Shown: piece after piece, positions 38,528-50,976 of the stretch | How the letters are laid out: the number at the start of each line of letters is the position of its first letter | Position numbering within the stretch: the stretch's first letter is position 1 | Program-made: the position numbers and the translations under genes | DNA from: Lutraria lutraria | Lineage: Eukaryota; Mollusca; Bivalvia; Venerida; Mactridae | Length of the DNA stretch: 64,000 nt | NCBI GenBank assembly: GCA_964023205.1 | Contig: OZ026833.1 | Coordinates: 3,842,965 to 3,906,964 of the forward strand | Direction: 5' to 3' | Notes under the pieces: model-generated | The model's database searches: none | What the model was told of the DNA's origin: nothing | Seen by the model: only the letters and a program-made list of their open reading frames with translations

Positions 38528-41500
38528 TCATTTCTTCTTCTTGAATATTGCTTTTTCTAGTCCCATCATTGGTGATTCAAACACAAGTGATAACAGGAAT
38601 GCCACACCATAAGCCAAACAAAGGTTACCCAGGAACAGATATGTCTGAAATATAGTGTATGCATTTTTTATTTTTATTTTACAATTATTTTACGTACCTC
38701 AGCATCACACTATGTACAGTCAGTATCCCCAAAACAGTTATCACATAAACCCTTCGGTTGTTCAAAACCATTTAGAGGCTGACTGAAATATGTGTTGAAA
38801 CAGCTTCATTGGAAGAATCATTTGGTGCATCTTATCAACATAAATTAAAATGTGACCATTGTCAAAAGTTTTATCACTGCTTCGACTGTGCTTAATTATA
38901 ACGTCTGATTAAATTAGATACATACCAAATACAAAAAATGCTATATAAAATTAAATGTATCAAAGTGTTACTAATGCCTGTCAAAATAACAGCAATATGG
39001 ATACTATGAATGTTATACTTACAATATCGAAGTTTCCGATGAACAGAGGATGTGTTCTGGTCTGGTAATATATCATCAAGATAGATGGGTGTACCAAATA
39101 AGCACAGTATGTTAACCGACCCAATGGTACAAATGGACTCCAAGACAGCAATTCATTGATCCAGCCTGTATTCAGATACATGCACAATTTATCAAAACGT
39201 ATGGGCACAGTTTTAGCCACGTGGCTTTTAAAAGTTAAAACAAAGTAGCTAAATCCTGCATAATTGTATCAATAAACAAATAACTAATGTGTCTATGAGC
39301 ACTAAGTATTATATGTCTACATTGTTGTGTTTACTTACCGCCATTACCCGTTGCACAAGCAAAGACAATCCATGATATACCGACACCCCAACCAGTTCTA
39401 GCCAAAGACATATAAGCTGCGGATGTTTCAACACTAAATATATGTTCATCTTTATCCGAGTATGTTCCATACACACAGGAACAACATATGCCAATACACA
39501 GTGTCCATAATACTGTGTTTAGTAACTACAATATAGCATTCATTGTTAGCAAGTACAGCTATATAATTGGTTAACGTTTTATAATGATAGAGGGGCCAAT
39601 GTGGTCAAGCTGATGCCGTCTCTGACTAGTGATCACTGACCACTCCCTGTCGATAATTCTTCTTCTTAATATAATTATTTTTATTGTCAATCTCCATAAA
39701 ATCGTGTCTTGTGATTGTGAATGTTGATTTGTTAAGCATATATGCAAGCTGGCTAAATTGTTATAAAAAAAGTCCACTGCCAAGTTATTTCGCCTGCAAT
39801 TTTTAAGAGTCTTAGACCGTAAGACAGTGTTTGGTCACTCAATTTACGTTAAATATTTCCGACAATATTTCGCACTCGCAGAAGTCTCGGGATTAGATTG
39901 TCGTGCTAATTTGTTTCAGAAACGTCCTGAATGGTTAAGAAACATGCACCAAATGAATTCATAATCAGTTAAAATTACCATTTATTTATTTCATTGTGAC
40001 AACATTACCTTTGGTATTTTACATTTAGATTTTATACGATATAGAACGTATCCTGTTATCAGGCCAACAATGTATGGTCCAATTCTTGTATAGCTACGCA
40101 TATAAATTTTGACGAAGTAATCATCGTCGGTCCTGGAAAATAGTATACAGTTAATTCACATCCAATTTTGCTGCTTGTTTAATGTGTGCTAAGGCAGTTT
40201 GGAAAAACTTTTAAAACTTAGATAATCAAGAAAAGTGCATTATTCCGTATATCTATATAATGATAATCTTAATATTGATATCTAGCATTTCATGACAAAA
40301 AGAGTGTTGTAAGTTTCTTTTGTTTATGAATGTAGGAACTGAAGTTTTTTCTAATTGGAATTACATGCGAAATAATCTTCATAAATTAATTTCAAAATTG
40401 TTACAACTATTTGATTAAAGCTTTCATTGAAGACTAGTGTGTTGATTATAGCAAGCTATTAGAATAAAATATTTCCAGAATCAGCTATGAGTATAATTAT
40501 GCATAACACTGATGGTGGAACATAGTTACAACATTGAACTGATACAAAATGTGAATTTTATACCAATTATGCTGTCAAACCTGTTAACAAAGGCCACTTT
40601 TGGGAAAGTTATAGTGTGGCTTTGTACATTAAGCCTTTATTCGGAGATCATTTTGTTGTAAATAATCAACGACGGTTTTAAAGAATGACTTTTAGTCATA
40701 GGGTAGCCTTTTTTCGGAAGTGGCCACTAACACAGGTTTGACTTTATAAGTTATGTGTTCAATGACGTCATCTTACCCTGGAGGAGCGAAGAATCGTTGT
40801 GATGGATATTTATGGTCATTAATTAAAATACCAGTGATGGTGACTGATGCAGTCAACAACAGCATACTGATTCCACCACCCAGAACAACATTACTGAAAA
40901 TAAATCAACCAGGTTAATAACAATGCAATTCAACATTTCTGTCTTATAAATTCTCTTTTTGACATTTCATCAGAAATTAAAGAGCTAACTCAAGACAAAA
41001 GTAGTTTATGATTAAACTTCAAAGCAAGCATCTTTGTAATCAGTGTTAGAGTTGATGACATTTCCCCAACACGTCAGGGTGTTAAAATTCATTGCAATAA
41101 ATCAAGTTTTCGACATCTAAATGTTGGAGATACGTTCTGATATTATAGTGTAAGTTAGTCAAACGTTTCAATTTATGGCTGATATTACCCAACTTTTCAC
41201 GATGAACATGATATTGCAAATATCTATTTATGTGATTGTTAAGTTTGTGAAATTGTGTACATTATCTACTGAATATGTTTCAGATGAACTGTAAGAAAAC
41301 GATACTTACTAGAAGATCGGAACTAATATGATCGGGCTAATAATGTAGAATTGCATGTCGTTCGCCAGATACCAAGCATGTCCAAAACACTTCAAGAAAG
41401 TATTATTAAACTTAGGATACACACATACAATTTTAATGTTCAAATCTAGATCCCAGGGATCATGAATTCATAAATTAACTTAAAGAAGTTTGCATGTTTA

Positions 41501-44500
41501 AATCAAGACTTTATTCATAGTAGGTGCTCTAACTTTCCCCAGTCTAATCTAGCCCACGCTTAGTTCACAATTTAAAATTGATACAAATCGCGAACAAACG
41601 TAATGTGGAACGTCAGAAGCGTAAAATCGTACTGAAACATTTGTAAAACGTATTTGTCGAGAGAAGCGTTTGAACCATTCAAAAGTGTCTCATGATTGGT
41701 TGAAAACGTACGAATACATATTGATAACGTGCACAATCATGACTTAATTGTGTGTGTAATTAACGTAAATTAACCGAGTCACCTCAACCTATCATAAAAA
41801 ACGTATTTAAAAAGTACTGGCCAACAGGATAGAAAGAAAAAGCCCAAAATCATAATAGTGACCATATCGAGAAACCACCGTAACATATTGTTTTTCACGT
41901 TTCTCGAATGAGGAACGTGGTGGTTTTGAAAATGGGTGAACTTTATGGCACTGAGTATTAGTTTGAACGCTTGAATCAACTTTATGCACATTATTCCATT
42001 ATCAGCGGTAACGCGGGTTTTAACTGCTGAATGTTCATGTGAACTGTGACTTGCGATAAAAGTATCTTTTGCGTACCATCAATTTTCATATACAAAAATC
42101 CAACATAAAACTATACAAACAAGAAGTGACTATTACCCTTTCGTCCGTGTTGACATAATTGTTAACATATAACAAGTTTGTCCACCAGTTCGTGATACAG
42201 CTGTCCATTGTTTCTTTGCTCTGCATCGGTCCATTCACTATGTACTTGAATAATGCAGTTATTGTCAGCAGCATCAGCATGTAAGGGGGAGTGAGTCTGA
42301 ACAATTAGACCAGGATCGTATTAAGGCATAAGGCAACCGTTGTTTTCTGAGTTCATCATGTCCGATACAAATTTACATGATTGCATAGCAATAGATTTGT
42401 ATGTTTTGCAATATAAGTCAACAGCAAAGACGAACATCTTGTATCATAAATTACAGCAAAACCTCGATTATCCGAAATCGACGGGACCGAACTATTTTTT
42501 TCGGATAATCCATGGTTTCGGATAATACAATTCGGATATTCGAGTTTATTTTTACATTGTAACATATAGGACAAAATCGGGACCGAAAATTCATTTGGGT
42601 TAACACCAGGTGTTCGGATAATCAGAGTTCGAGGTTTTTCTGTATAATGTATGACTGTTTAATAAAGATAAGAAGAGAATGCTTATAGAAAAGAAAATAT
42701 GCAAAACATCCCATTTTTTCTCAAATTTCCCAACCAAAACCCCACCAACACATAGGACCACTTATGAACGGAGGACAGTACACAGTCTCCTGAAATGTAC
42801 CACATTGGAATGGCCTGTTTTGAAGACTCATAGTTGAAAATGGATCACAAAGAAATTAAAGTGATTTAACAAAAATGCCTATAGACGTGAATTGAAATAC
42901 ATCACAATTCTGGGTGTGTCTATGATTTCACTTAGCCGATAAAAAAAGAAACAAACACGTTTTTAATAATTACCTCCAAAATCGGTGAAAGTAATACATA
43001 AACCAGTTCAAAGACTTCGCTCCTCCAACTTTCTTTAATTCACGTAGTGTTAGATAGGACACCAGTATCCCACTGTACATGAAGTGCAAATATAAACAAA
43101 AGTAAAGTGAAATAAATAGACAATGGAAAAGTCTTATTGATATTGAAGCATACTTAGCAGTTAAAGTTACGTGGCGTAAAATACGATGTGAAGTGGTGAT
43201 TCTGTAGATTACTTATGGTCGTTATGTGAACCAAAAAATGATTGATCGGACATTAATAATGAATGGAACGAACAATGTCATTTTAACAAGTGAAGAATGC
43301 ATGTAATTACTTTGTGAATATAATTAAGCATAAAACGTTTAGTGACCCGTACTACAAACAGACACGACGAAAAGGGACAATTCTACAGATTTCTTTTATG
43401 ATTAACACATGAACAACAAACTGTAATAGAAAAGTTGATATCTACTTTCGTAGAGACACCTGAAAACAAATGTCAGTTATCATAAACCTTATAGTGAAGA
43501 AGCTGTCCACGGCAAAATGTGCTTGAATGATTCCTTCAAATGTGAAGTCACTATTCATGAAGACTTTGTCGTTTAATACATCGAAGTAGTTTCCTGTAAA
43601 TATTTCAACAATATGATGAGAAAGGAATAGTTGTTCTATCAATACGTAAATTACAAGCCAATGACAGTGTTACCTCCATGAACGGTCACCTCCGAACAAA
43701 AGCATACCAAATTGAAGGCTTACAATATTCTCACTTTCTCAACAACAGTCAACTCCTTACAACAGCCAAGTTTGTCATTCCCATTGGTGGCTCGAACCCA
43801 TGACCCCCTATCAGTGAGAGGTTACAGTGATTTGAAGTCAGCGACCTTGACCAATCGACCACGGAGGACCTTTCTACCAATTTGCATGAAAAGGTCTTAA
43901 CCGACACCATGCATTCATAAATAAGTAATCTATTCAAGAATATTTATTTGCTACTTTAGGTTTTTAAATAACTATAAAGCGTATCGCATTATGTGTTTCT
44001 TAAATTTTAAAATGTATAATTCTAAAACTGTCACACAGAGTAAAGGATTAGATGTAAAACAAAAGAACCCACTTACCAGCGAAACTGATAGCGAAAGAGT
44101 AGGTGTGACCAAGGATCACCCATGTCATACTAAGAAATCTTATACCATGGATTGATCCGAGACTGTCTGAACTCTGAGCTGTTGACAGAAGTTTGCATCC
44201 GTTCGTATATGCCGAAAAAGCCAGAAGCATCTGAACTGGGACGCCTGCAAAATAGATCAATACGTTAAACATACGTCCACTATAAACAATGTCGCAAAAA
44301 ATATTAACAACAGGGTACGCTTAAATGTATCTTCCCTTAAAATATAATTATTATGATTGAATTATGCGTTATTCACAATATAAACTGTTACATAATTCCG
44401 CATTCCGATTATAATGTTTACATGACAGCAGCTCACAACGAGTCTGAAATATGTCAAGAACAACAGGTTTAGAAACCTATTAGTCAAATGAAGTTAATCA

Positions 44501-47500
44501 TACTTCGCTCCGTTTTGTTTGATGCGTCGCTTTCCATAACAGTCTTAGCAGCAGTTATTCCATCATTTTTTGTACCTTTAGTACCATCGCCATTATACCC
44601 TGTGTTGTCATAGAAACTCTTAACATAGGATGGTGAATAATTTGACACACAGTAACTGTTCTTGGTACGCTGGTTACATGGAGACGTATCAAGCTGTATA
44701 CAAAGTATATCATACAATGTTCCAACTACAACTAATCCTGCTAATAGGCCCAGGACACAACTGCAATAAACATAAAACCTAATGACCAAATCCAAGAAAT
44801 AACTTGATACAATTAATTATTTGTCAGATATATCAGTACTTGACACATTTCTTTTCAGTTATCAACAGCAAATGAAATGATTATATTTTATCCATTAACG
44901 GATATGCAGTTTTCTTATTAGTTTGCTCTTATCTCAGATCACGGGCCACTACCATTGCTTAATGCTAATTGATGTTTTAATATACTGAAAATTACTTCCA
45001 ATTAATTCAATGATTGTTACAATTGATACAATTCTACTAGATAAGTGAGTCATTAACTTACATTGTAACAATTGCTAATGTATCAAGGGGCTGCTCCGGA
45101 TGGAAACATTCTGTCTTTGAGATGGTAACCATACCGGACAGTGTTACATTAAAAACTACAACAGTAAAAGTGTCACAACATTAACAACATATCTGGTAAA
45201 GTAAACACAATCCGACATTTGCATCGTTTTCTGGATGGAAACATTCTGTCTTTGAGATGGTAACCATATCGGACAGTGTTACATTAAAAACTACAATATT
45301 ATAAGTGTCACATCATTAACAACATATCTGGTAAAGTAAACAAGACAGTTTGTATTGTTTTACTCAGGTGTATCATGAGACTATTATGATAAATAGGGAA
45401 TTTAGCAGACTAAAATGAAGCTAAACTTTCAACCCATGACATTGGACCGAAAAAAGAATGAAATCATGGTAAGAAATAACTGAACTGAAGCTTTTATATG
45501 ACATAAAAAATACTGACCAAAATATCTAAATCCCTTATATACGAATAAATGTCTTTATGACTAAAATATCTTAAGTTGTATTTAAAATGAAATATAATCA
45601 TGGAAGGTGTACGTACATCTATCCATTATTGTTGATACATCATCTGTAGAACACGCCTGTGGCATGCATGTTCCTAAATACAGACTGCCCAGTCTCTGTA
45701 GTAGAAATACATAATGTAATTTAACCTATTTAAAGAACAAGCAAATTCTTATTGCAAGCAAATGTTCTCATCCCCAAATAAGTCTCAGTTTTTTCACTGT
45801 TTCATTTTGTCGAGGAGAAGCACTGTTACCTATACGCGTTTCTTCATTGAAATTAATATATGTTTCAATAATGTGATTACCTTTAGTACCTTTAAACTAC
45901 TTCAATGAGACAAAAAGCCTCGACACAAAGTCTTATGATCTAGATAACGATAAGTCAAAACATATTCATTATACTGTGGTCTGCCATATTTGTATTTAGT
46001 TCATTTCATGAAATATGTAAGGCAATTGTATAGACTTCTGAATACAAGACTACGTGGCAAAGTTGAATGTCGATGATAAATAAGATTGAAATGTCAATAA
46101 CCTTCAGCAATGCTGGAACATTGTTCAAGCTCCCGGTAAGTCTGCAGTACTGAGTATCTAGTGTAGTTTCATTCACATTCATAAACCGCGGAACCTTTTC
46201 ACATTCATCTATACTTCCTAGCCACTTAAAATCACCATTCAGAACACCGCTCGGTATCTTAAATTGTGCATCTAACACTGAAATTAATCAGAGGATGCTA
46301 CGTGACTTTATTGGTATATGCACATATTTTAATCATACGTTATCAAAATGAGACTGTCTGTTTATATTGAGTTTTACGTCTCTTTTCAACAGTCAGGGTC
46401 ATATGAGACGGACATTTCACCTAATCATCGATCCATGGAAGAATCAGTAATAGGCATGCTATGTAAGCAACTGCCTACTTTCTCACATAAAGAGTCATGG
46501 TCGGTAGCGGGGCTCGAACCCACGACCCTCTATCAGTCAGAGGTTATAGTGATTTGAAGTCAGCGACCTTAACCACTTTTTAGAGGAACCACGATATTAA
46601 GAACGCCTTATGAACCAAGGAAGCCATTCTTAATATAGAGATGTTTAAAAATTGGTCTAACATTATGTGATCATGTGATTTTGGTGGTCTTAGCGTTGAG
46701 GCGGTCGATAATGGTGGATTTATTGTCTATATGTAGTTCCATACCTAATACACACATGATTGATATATAGAGGGTTAAAATACTAATACATACGCATCAT
46801 AACATTTGGATTAAAGTTTCAAGATAGAGACCGAACTTTAAACATGACAGATAAACATGTGTAATTGAGGCTATTTCTGACGAACTTTTTATAAACTATG
46901 AAATATTTCTTTTTACAAAATGTTAACATTAATACGGCATCAGCTGGATTTGGAACCTTTTTAAAATATGTGAGTTTTGGCAGAACTAACAACCGGTGTG
47001 ATTGTTTTAATTTTGTACTTTTGTATTGTTGCAATCATGTATATGTTTACCTAAAATTCGGACTGAATGGTAATACAACTTTAGAATGCTCATTTCCAGC
47101 ATAGTATGAACGATTTCAAAAAGTCACCAGAGGCGGATTTCAACCGAAATCTCCAACCACAGATAAAGATGAAACAGCATTCAATAGAATAGCATCAAAT
47201 CATTAAATACATTCTGAAACGTTCTGATTGTGACCTTTTTTGGGCGGTTTACAAACACAACCGCCACCAATTAAATGAGATAAAAAGACACAAAACACAC
47301 CAGAATGCACCATTTCACTTCTTCAAATTAAAAACAAAAACATTTGCGGGGGAGAACCTTACACCCCACTGCCTATTTTCCTAATATTACAAATATTCGC
47401 CCCCTCTATCGTGAAATCCTGGACCCGCTCTGGTCATTCAATTTAAATAGGTTATATAAAATATATTTTACAATCACTTCATACTGTGTGTTGTAGTAAT

Positions 47501-47885
47501 TGGTTTACTTACTTGCAAGAGCCCATGTTTGTTGTGACTGTAATCCACTGTTGATTCTTTGTAGATCGTTGAAGCATTTCACGTCGATGTCATCTCTAAT
47601 GCTCATCATCATTGTCTTCAATATCAAGATCGGATTGAGACCATTTCCGAGAGACGGCATGCTGCTGATAAGGTTAAGTAATCCTTGATTTTGAGACATC
47701 CCCTCCAATGGCAAGGTGAAGTTGTGAACATCATCAGCGAATTCCTCCTGCGGGTCCGAAACAGTTGCATCTTTTCTTGGCATAAACACCTCATCGGCGT
47801 TTGTTTCAGTTGCTCCAAGCACAACACCATTCTTACACAAAACAATTACAATCAGCAGCACATTTAGATGACAGAAAAACGTCAT
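38528..47885 (-). CDS. nrf-6: NRF-6-like membrane acyltransferase, 15 exons
   Basis: The exons, 5' to 3', are 47885-47513, 46277-46102, 45695-45617, 45155-45062, 44760-44504, 44244-44077, 43593-43488, 43072-42974, 42296-42137, 41389-41310, 40893-40777, 40132-40009, 39525-39339, 39165-39023, 38644-38528. All borders are AG..GT, the phases agree throughout, and the sum is 760 codons including TGA. The start chosen is the ATG at 47885, which opens a signal peptide (FFCHLNVLLIVIVLC); the frame further upstream starts only at a GTG. It encodes an N-terminal NRF domain, then an acyltransferase-3 domain with about ten hydrophobic helices. The family is named for C. elegans nose-resistant-to-fluoxetine proteins, which act in lipid or drug transport from the gut; the substrate here is unknown. 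The length is normal for the family. Confidence 0.92.
40570..40742. mobile_element. MITE in NRF-6 intron
   Basis: The left end TGTCAAACCTGTTAACAAAG and the right end CACTAACACAGGTTTGAC are inverted copies. 'aaggccac' and 'gtggccac' lie just inside. It shares terminal motifs with the element at 10862-11015 and sits between exons 40893-40777 and 40132-40009. It is non-coding. Confidence 0.6.
42454..42642. mobile_element. Tigger/pogo-like MITE in NRF-6 intron
   Basis: 189 bp running from CAGCAAAACCTCGATTATCCG to the inverted CGAGGTTTTTCTG, flanked by TA on each side (42452-42453, 42643-42644). The interior repeats TTCGGATAATC in both orientations. CAG ends, the ACCTCG...ATCCG terminal motif and TA duplication are typical of Tigger/pogo elements. 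It lies in the intron between exons 43072-42974 and 42296-42137. Confidence 0.75.
43740..43905 (-). mobile_element. tRNA-like SINE in NRF-6 intron
   Basis: GGTGGCTCGAACCCATGACC is the reverse complement of a tRNA-type B box region (GGGTTCGAGCC). It is followed by 'gtgatttgaagtcagcgacc'. Nearly the same block occurs at 46505-46570, so the two are copies of one dispersed family. The element is on the minus strand, the same strand as the gene. Confidence 0.6.
45097..45342. repeat. Tandem duplication including part of NRF-6 exon 4
   Basis: About 111 bp starting GGATGGAAACATTCTGTC occurs at 45097-45207 and again at 45232-45342 with few differences. The first copy covers the acceptor and most of exon 4 (45155-45062). 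The second has the matching acceptor and coding bases but diverges before the donor, so it lacks the 3' end of the exon. Confidence 0.85.
46340..46600 (-). mobile_element. tRNA-like SINE in NRF-6 intron 1
   Basis: It holds GGGGCTCGAACCCACGACCC (reverse of a tRNA T-arm/B box), 'gtgatttgaagtcagcgacc', and a body with 'tcttttcaacagtcagggtc' and 'gacggacatttcacctaa' that resembles a SINE body widespread in bivalves. The gene's first intron is the host. The plus-strand frame over it (46348-46557) is not a gene. Confidence 0.65.
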
Positions 47886-47942
47886 AGTTGTAAGTTTGTT
47901 TATGAAACACTGCGAAATTGTATTATGTGTGTCAGTTGTCAC

Positions 47943-49910
47943 CCTGGTATGTTTATTTAGAATACATGGGATTTATATTGTCAAGAGTAACTGATAACAT
48001 TTTTGCTGAATAATCAAAATTCCTCTCAAATAACTTCAAACACCGTTCATATGGCCGATATACCCAGTATGTTTAAAAAAGAAGATAAGACAAACTGAGA
48101 GTATATAATATATGTTTTGTACTAGTTATCTACGACAAACTATGTACGTATATTGATGTGCAAGTTTAGTATCCGGCACATTACTTTAGCAGATATTATA
48201 AACCTAAGTCGGAACTCCAAGTTGCGAGTTGGATGCTAAGTGGCTTTATTGGTATATTCACTCATATATTTTAATCAAACGTATCAAAATGAGGTTATAG
48301 GTACACATTTTCAGATCAAATTTTGTTTGAAGTTAACCAAATCAATAAATTTGTAGCATACTTTTTCAAACAGTTTAAGAGTTTTATTTGGGATGATAAT
48401 TCAGACAAAACAAATAAAAATAAATCAAACCATACATTCTAACCATGGTTCTCATAACAAACACACAACGTGATACGCTTTTATAATAGGACATCTAATT
48501 ATGATTAATCCAAATGGAACAATACGTGCACACGTTGCTTCGTGCGTGCGCATTCATTCACGCATGAATTGTTCATGTGTCCGTCCTTGCATTAATGCGT
48601 GTGTATGTACATGCGTCCGTCCATTCATGCGTGTCTTCATTATCAATTCTCAGTCCATGAGTGAGTTGAGAGGAAATCTATACTGTTGTGCTTGATAGGA
48701 TTATTATTTAATCATGTATAATACATTGATTATGTATAGGTTTTATCAACTGTAGGACAATGCCAATGTATAAACACTTCATGAAAGCATGCTTTGTATT
48801 CTTAAGATATTGAATATCTTTCAACAAAATGTTGTCTAAGGGCGACCAAGGTAGAACTTCAATAACAACACAAACAGAATGTCTTTAAGCAGGCAGGGTG
48901 TACGGTGAAAGAACACTGGTTAAACTAATTGTAGGTAACCCGCTTGTCAACACTGGTCTGATAGCTTGTCTACCATGTCTAGCAGACATCAAGCACACAG
49001 TAAACAATACTGTATTATCTTACGGCATTTATTGATAACAAAACATAAAAAACTTAATATGCTATCATCATTTATTACCAGACAGGACAGCAATTATGTA
49101 TGATTACATACATTGAACAAAGTGTTATTTAAGAGAATATAGAATAATGATATAGAATATTTATACAGAATGATTAAGACTCTAATTTGTTTTATATTCG
49201 AATACCTAAACAAGTGTTGTTCTGTAACTAAATACAGCATTGTGTTTTGTGGTAACGTTTTACTAAAGTTACTAATATGTTACTAAGTTTCTTGATTACA
49301 AAAAAACAATGGAGTCCTTAATAAAAGGCAATGTGGAGAATATTAGTATACAAAGGCTACTTACAGAATATAGGACGGACAAACGACGAGTATAAAAGCA
49401 AGCCACTCTCGGGAAAAAAATACATACATTTTTGATAAGTTTTTGACAATTTCTTTAACAAATAAATGATTTTTCTGAAGTCATTAACCAACGTGAAAGT
49501 TATTTTTAATCATAATTATTTCCTTTTACTTCAGGCGTGCATATATATTCACGTTTAAATATTCTACAAATATATTCTTGTGTCACTGTTAACTACGGAA
49601 ATGAAAATGTAGTAAGTGTATACTAGTCTTGTATCTAATAATTATACCGTTATATACATAACACTAGATCTCTAGGCTACATATTGAAGATTGATAGATA
49701 GAACTTACAGATTTGTTAAAATTATCTGAATGTTGCTTTATGCCTACCTTACTCCTATTCAAACATTCCTAATCATTTTATGAATTCCATTTCAATAATC
49801 AGAAAAATGACTATAATGTAAAATTAATATAATACTATTAACTGCGTGTACTTTATTTCAATGATACAAAAATATATAATAAAATTTCTGCATATTAAAT
49901 CATCATATTG
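47943..49910. other. Intergenic between NRF-6 5' end and coiled-coil gene 3' end
   Basis: No gene is seen. A patch at 48525-48640 is rich in 'gcgtgcgcattc/ccgtccttgc' and gives a cysteine-rich plus-strand frame that has no borders. The NRF-6 promoter should lie just above 47885, but no element is certain. Confidence 0.4.
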
Positions 49911-49914
49911 AGTT

Positions 49915-50160
49915 TAAAGTCGCACCAAGAGCAAGGGTCATTCGGCGAGTTATCCAGCTTTACCGATGGAGGAAGACTCGAGTCTGTATACATGGGGCAA
50001 CCTACCAATACTCCGTTAACTAGCTGAACAGCTTCCCCATATATGTGTACTTTGTCTGGTCCCGGATAGGTTTCGAACTCACAAGGATGAGTGGCTAGTA
50101 ATTACTAGTCAGAGACCATAACCACTTGACTAAAAAGGGCCCATCAAATATAAGGATTAA
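49915..50160 (-). mobile_element. tRNA-like SINE
   Basis: The stretch contains GGATAGGTTTCGAACTCAC, the reverse of a B-box-like GTTCGAAACC, followed by 'agtcagagaccataaccac'. The body has 'cagcttccccatatatgtg' and 'tgtctggtcccgg'. The arrangement parallels the two SINE copies in the NRF-6 introns but is a different subfamily. It lies downstream of the coiled-coil gene. Confidence 0.6.
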
Positions 50161-50815
50161 GCCCTAGTACTATTTAATCTAAAAAAGTATATCGTCAAAA
50201 TAATTTTTTAATACACAATTATAAAAAAAAAACATGTGAAAAAGAACATTCATTATAAAAACAATACGTTTATAATTATCATCACAGTAAAGCACATAAA
50301 GTACATAAGTACAAATAACTTCAAATCGATTGTCTCCTTCTTTGTAACATCTGATCTTGTCATTTAATAGACATAAAATACACAATTTAATAGATAAAAA
50401 TTTGTTTTCTTTTCCTGAATTTGGCACCAAACTCAATCAGTAAGACAGAATTTCTTAAATACATCCAGGATATTAAGAAACAGTCTTTTATTATTACCAA
50501 ATACACACACTCTACAATACCACTGGCCTGTTTCATGGACATCTCTAAGATGGCAGTTCTTAAAAATAAATCTTGTTACTCAACTTACTGGTACACTATT
50601 CAGATCTCGTATAGAATAAATTAAATTAATACACTTTATATACATACAAGAGGTATCAAGATATTTAGTTCAAATTCTACAATATTAGCTACGGACCCAT
50701 GTGATATTACTTATCAATTTTCAAGGATTTGGGTTTTTCGAAGGACAATCGAGAAACGACTGAAAAACACGATCATACAGTCTATGATATGATATGCACT
50801 AATTGGAATAAATGG

Positions 50816-50821
50816 TTTATT
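50816..50821 (-). terminator. Candidate poly(A) signal of coiled-coil gene
   Basis: TTTATT on the plus strand gives AATAAA on the minus strand, about 155 bases after the TGA at 50977. That is a normal distance for the last exon of the MIEAP-like gene. Confidence 0.45.
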
Positions 50822-50976
50822 GTCCGAATGACAACCTTCCTTAAATGATTAGTATGTTTTAACTACGTAATGGTATCATTTTCAGGGTGATGATAGTTGT
50901 TACTATGGTGACTGTAGAAATCAATCATATGTTCTTCATTCCACCCAAGAGGTGACCAGGTTGAAGCCAATGATGT

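Larger units (their letters stand above)
38528..44244 (-). other. Acyltransferase-3 domain-coding exons 6-15
   Basis: Exon 6 carries the family signature GIRFLSMTWVILGHTY, including the conserved Arg and His. Exons 7-8 give AVDSFFTISGILVSYL, exon 9 RLTPPYMLMLL, exon 10 HAWYLANDMQFYIISP, exon 14 LGRLTYCAYLVHP, and exon 15 SLVFESPMMGLEKAIF with a KKKK end. These are the motifs expected in order for the multipass acyltransferase-3 fold. No catalytic motif appears lost. Confidence 0.88.
44504..47885 (-). other. NRF domain-coding exons 1-5
   Basis: After the signal peptide, exons 1-4 encode the luminal NRF domain. Diagnostic pieces are LNGDFKWLGSIDECEKV, QYCRLTGSL and LGSLYLGTCMPQACSTDDV, with the paired cysteines expected for a secreted disulfide-bonded domain. 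Exon 5 starts with a hydrophobic helix (VLGLLAGLVVVGTLYDI) that leads into the membrane part. Confidence 0.85.

Noticed and set aside
45233..45290. Second, mutually exclusive exon 4 of NRF-6
   Set aside because: The duplicate lacks the donor and the last third of the exon, so it cannot replace exon 4.
47886..47942. Upstream extension of the NRF-6 first exon
   Set aside because: The longer frame begins at GTG, not ATG; the ATG at 47885 begins directly before the signal peptide.
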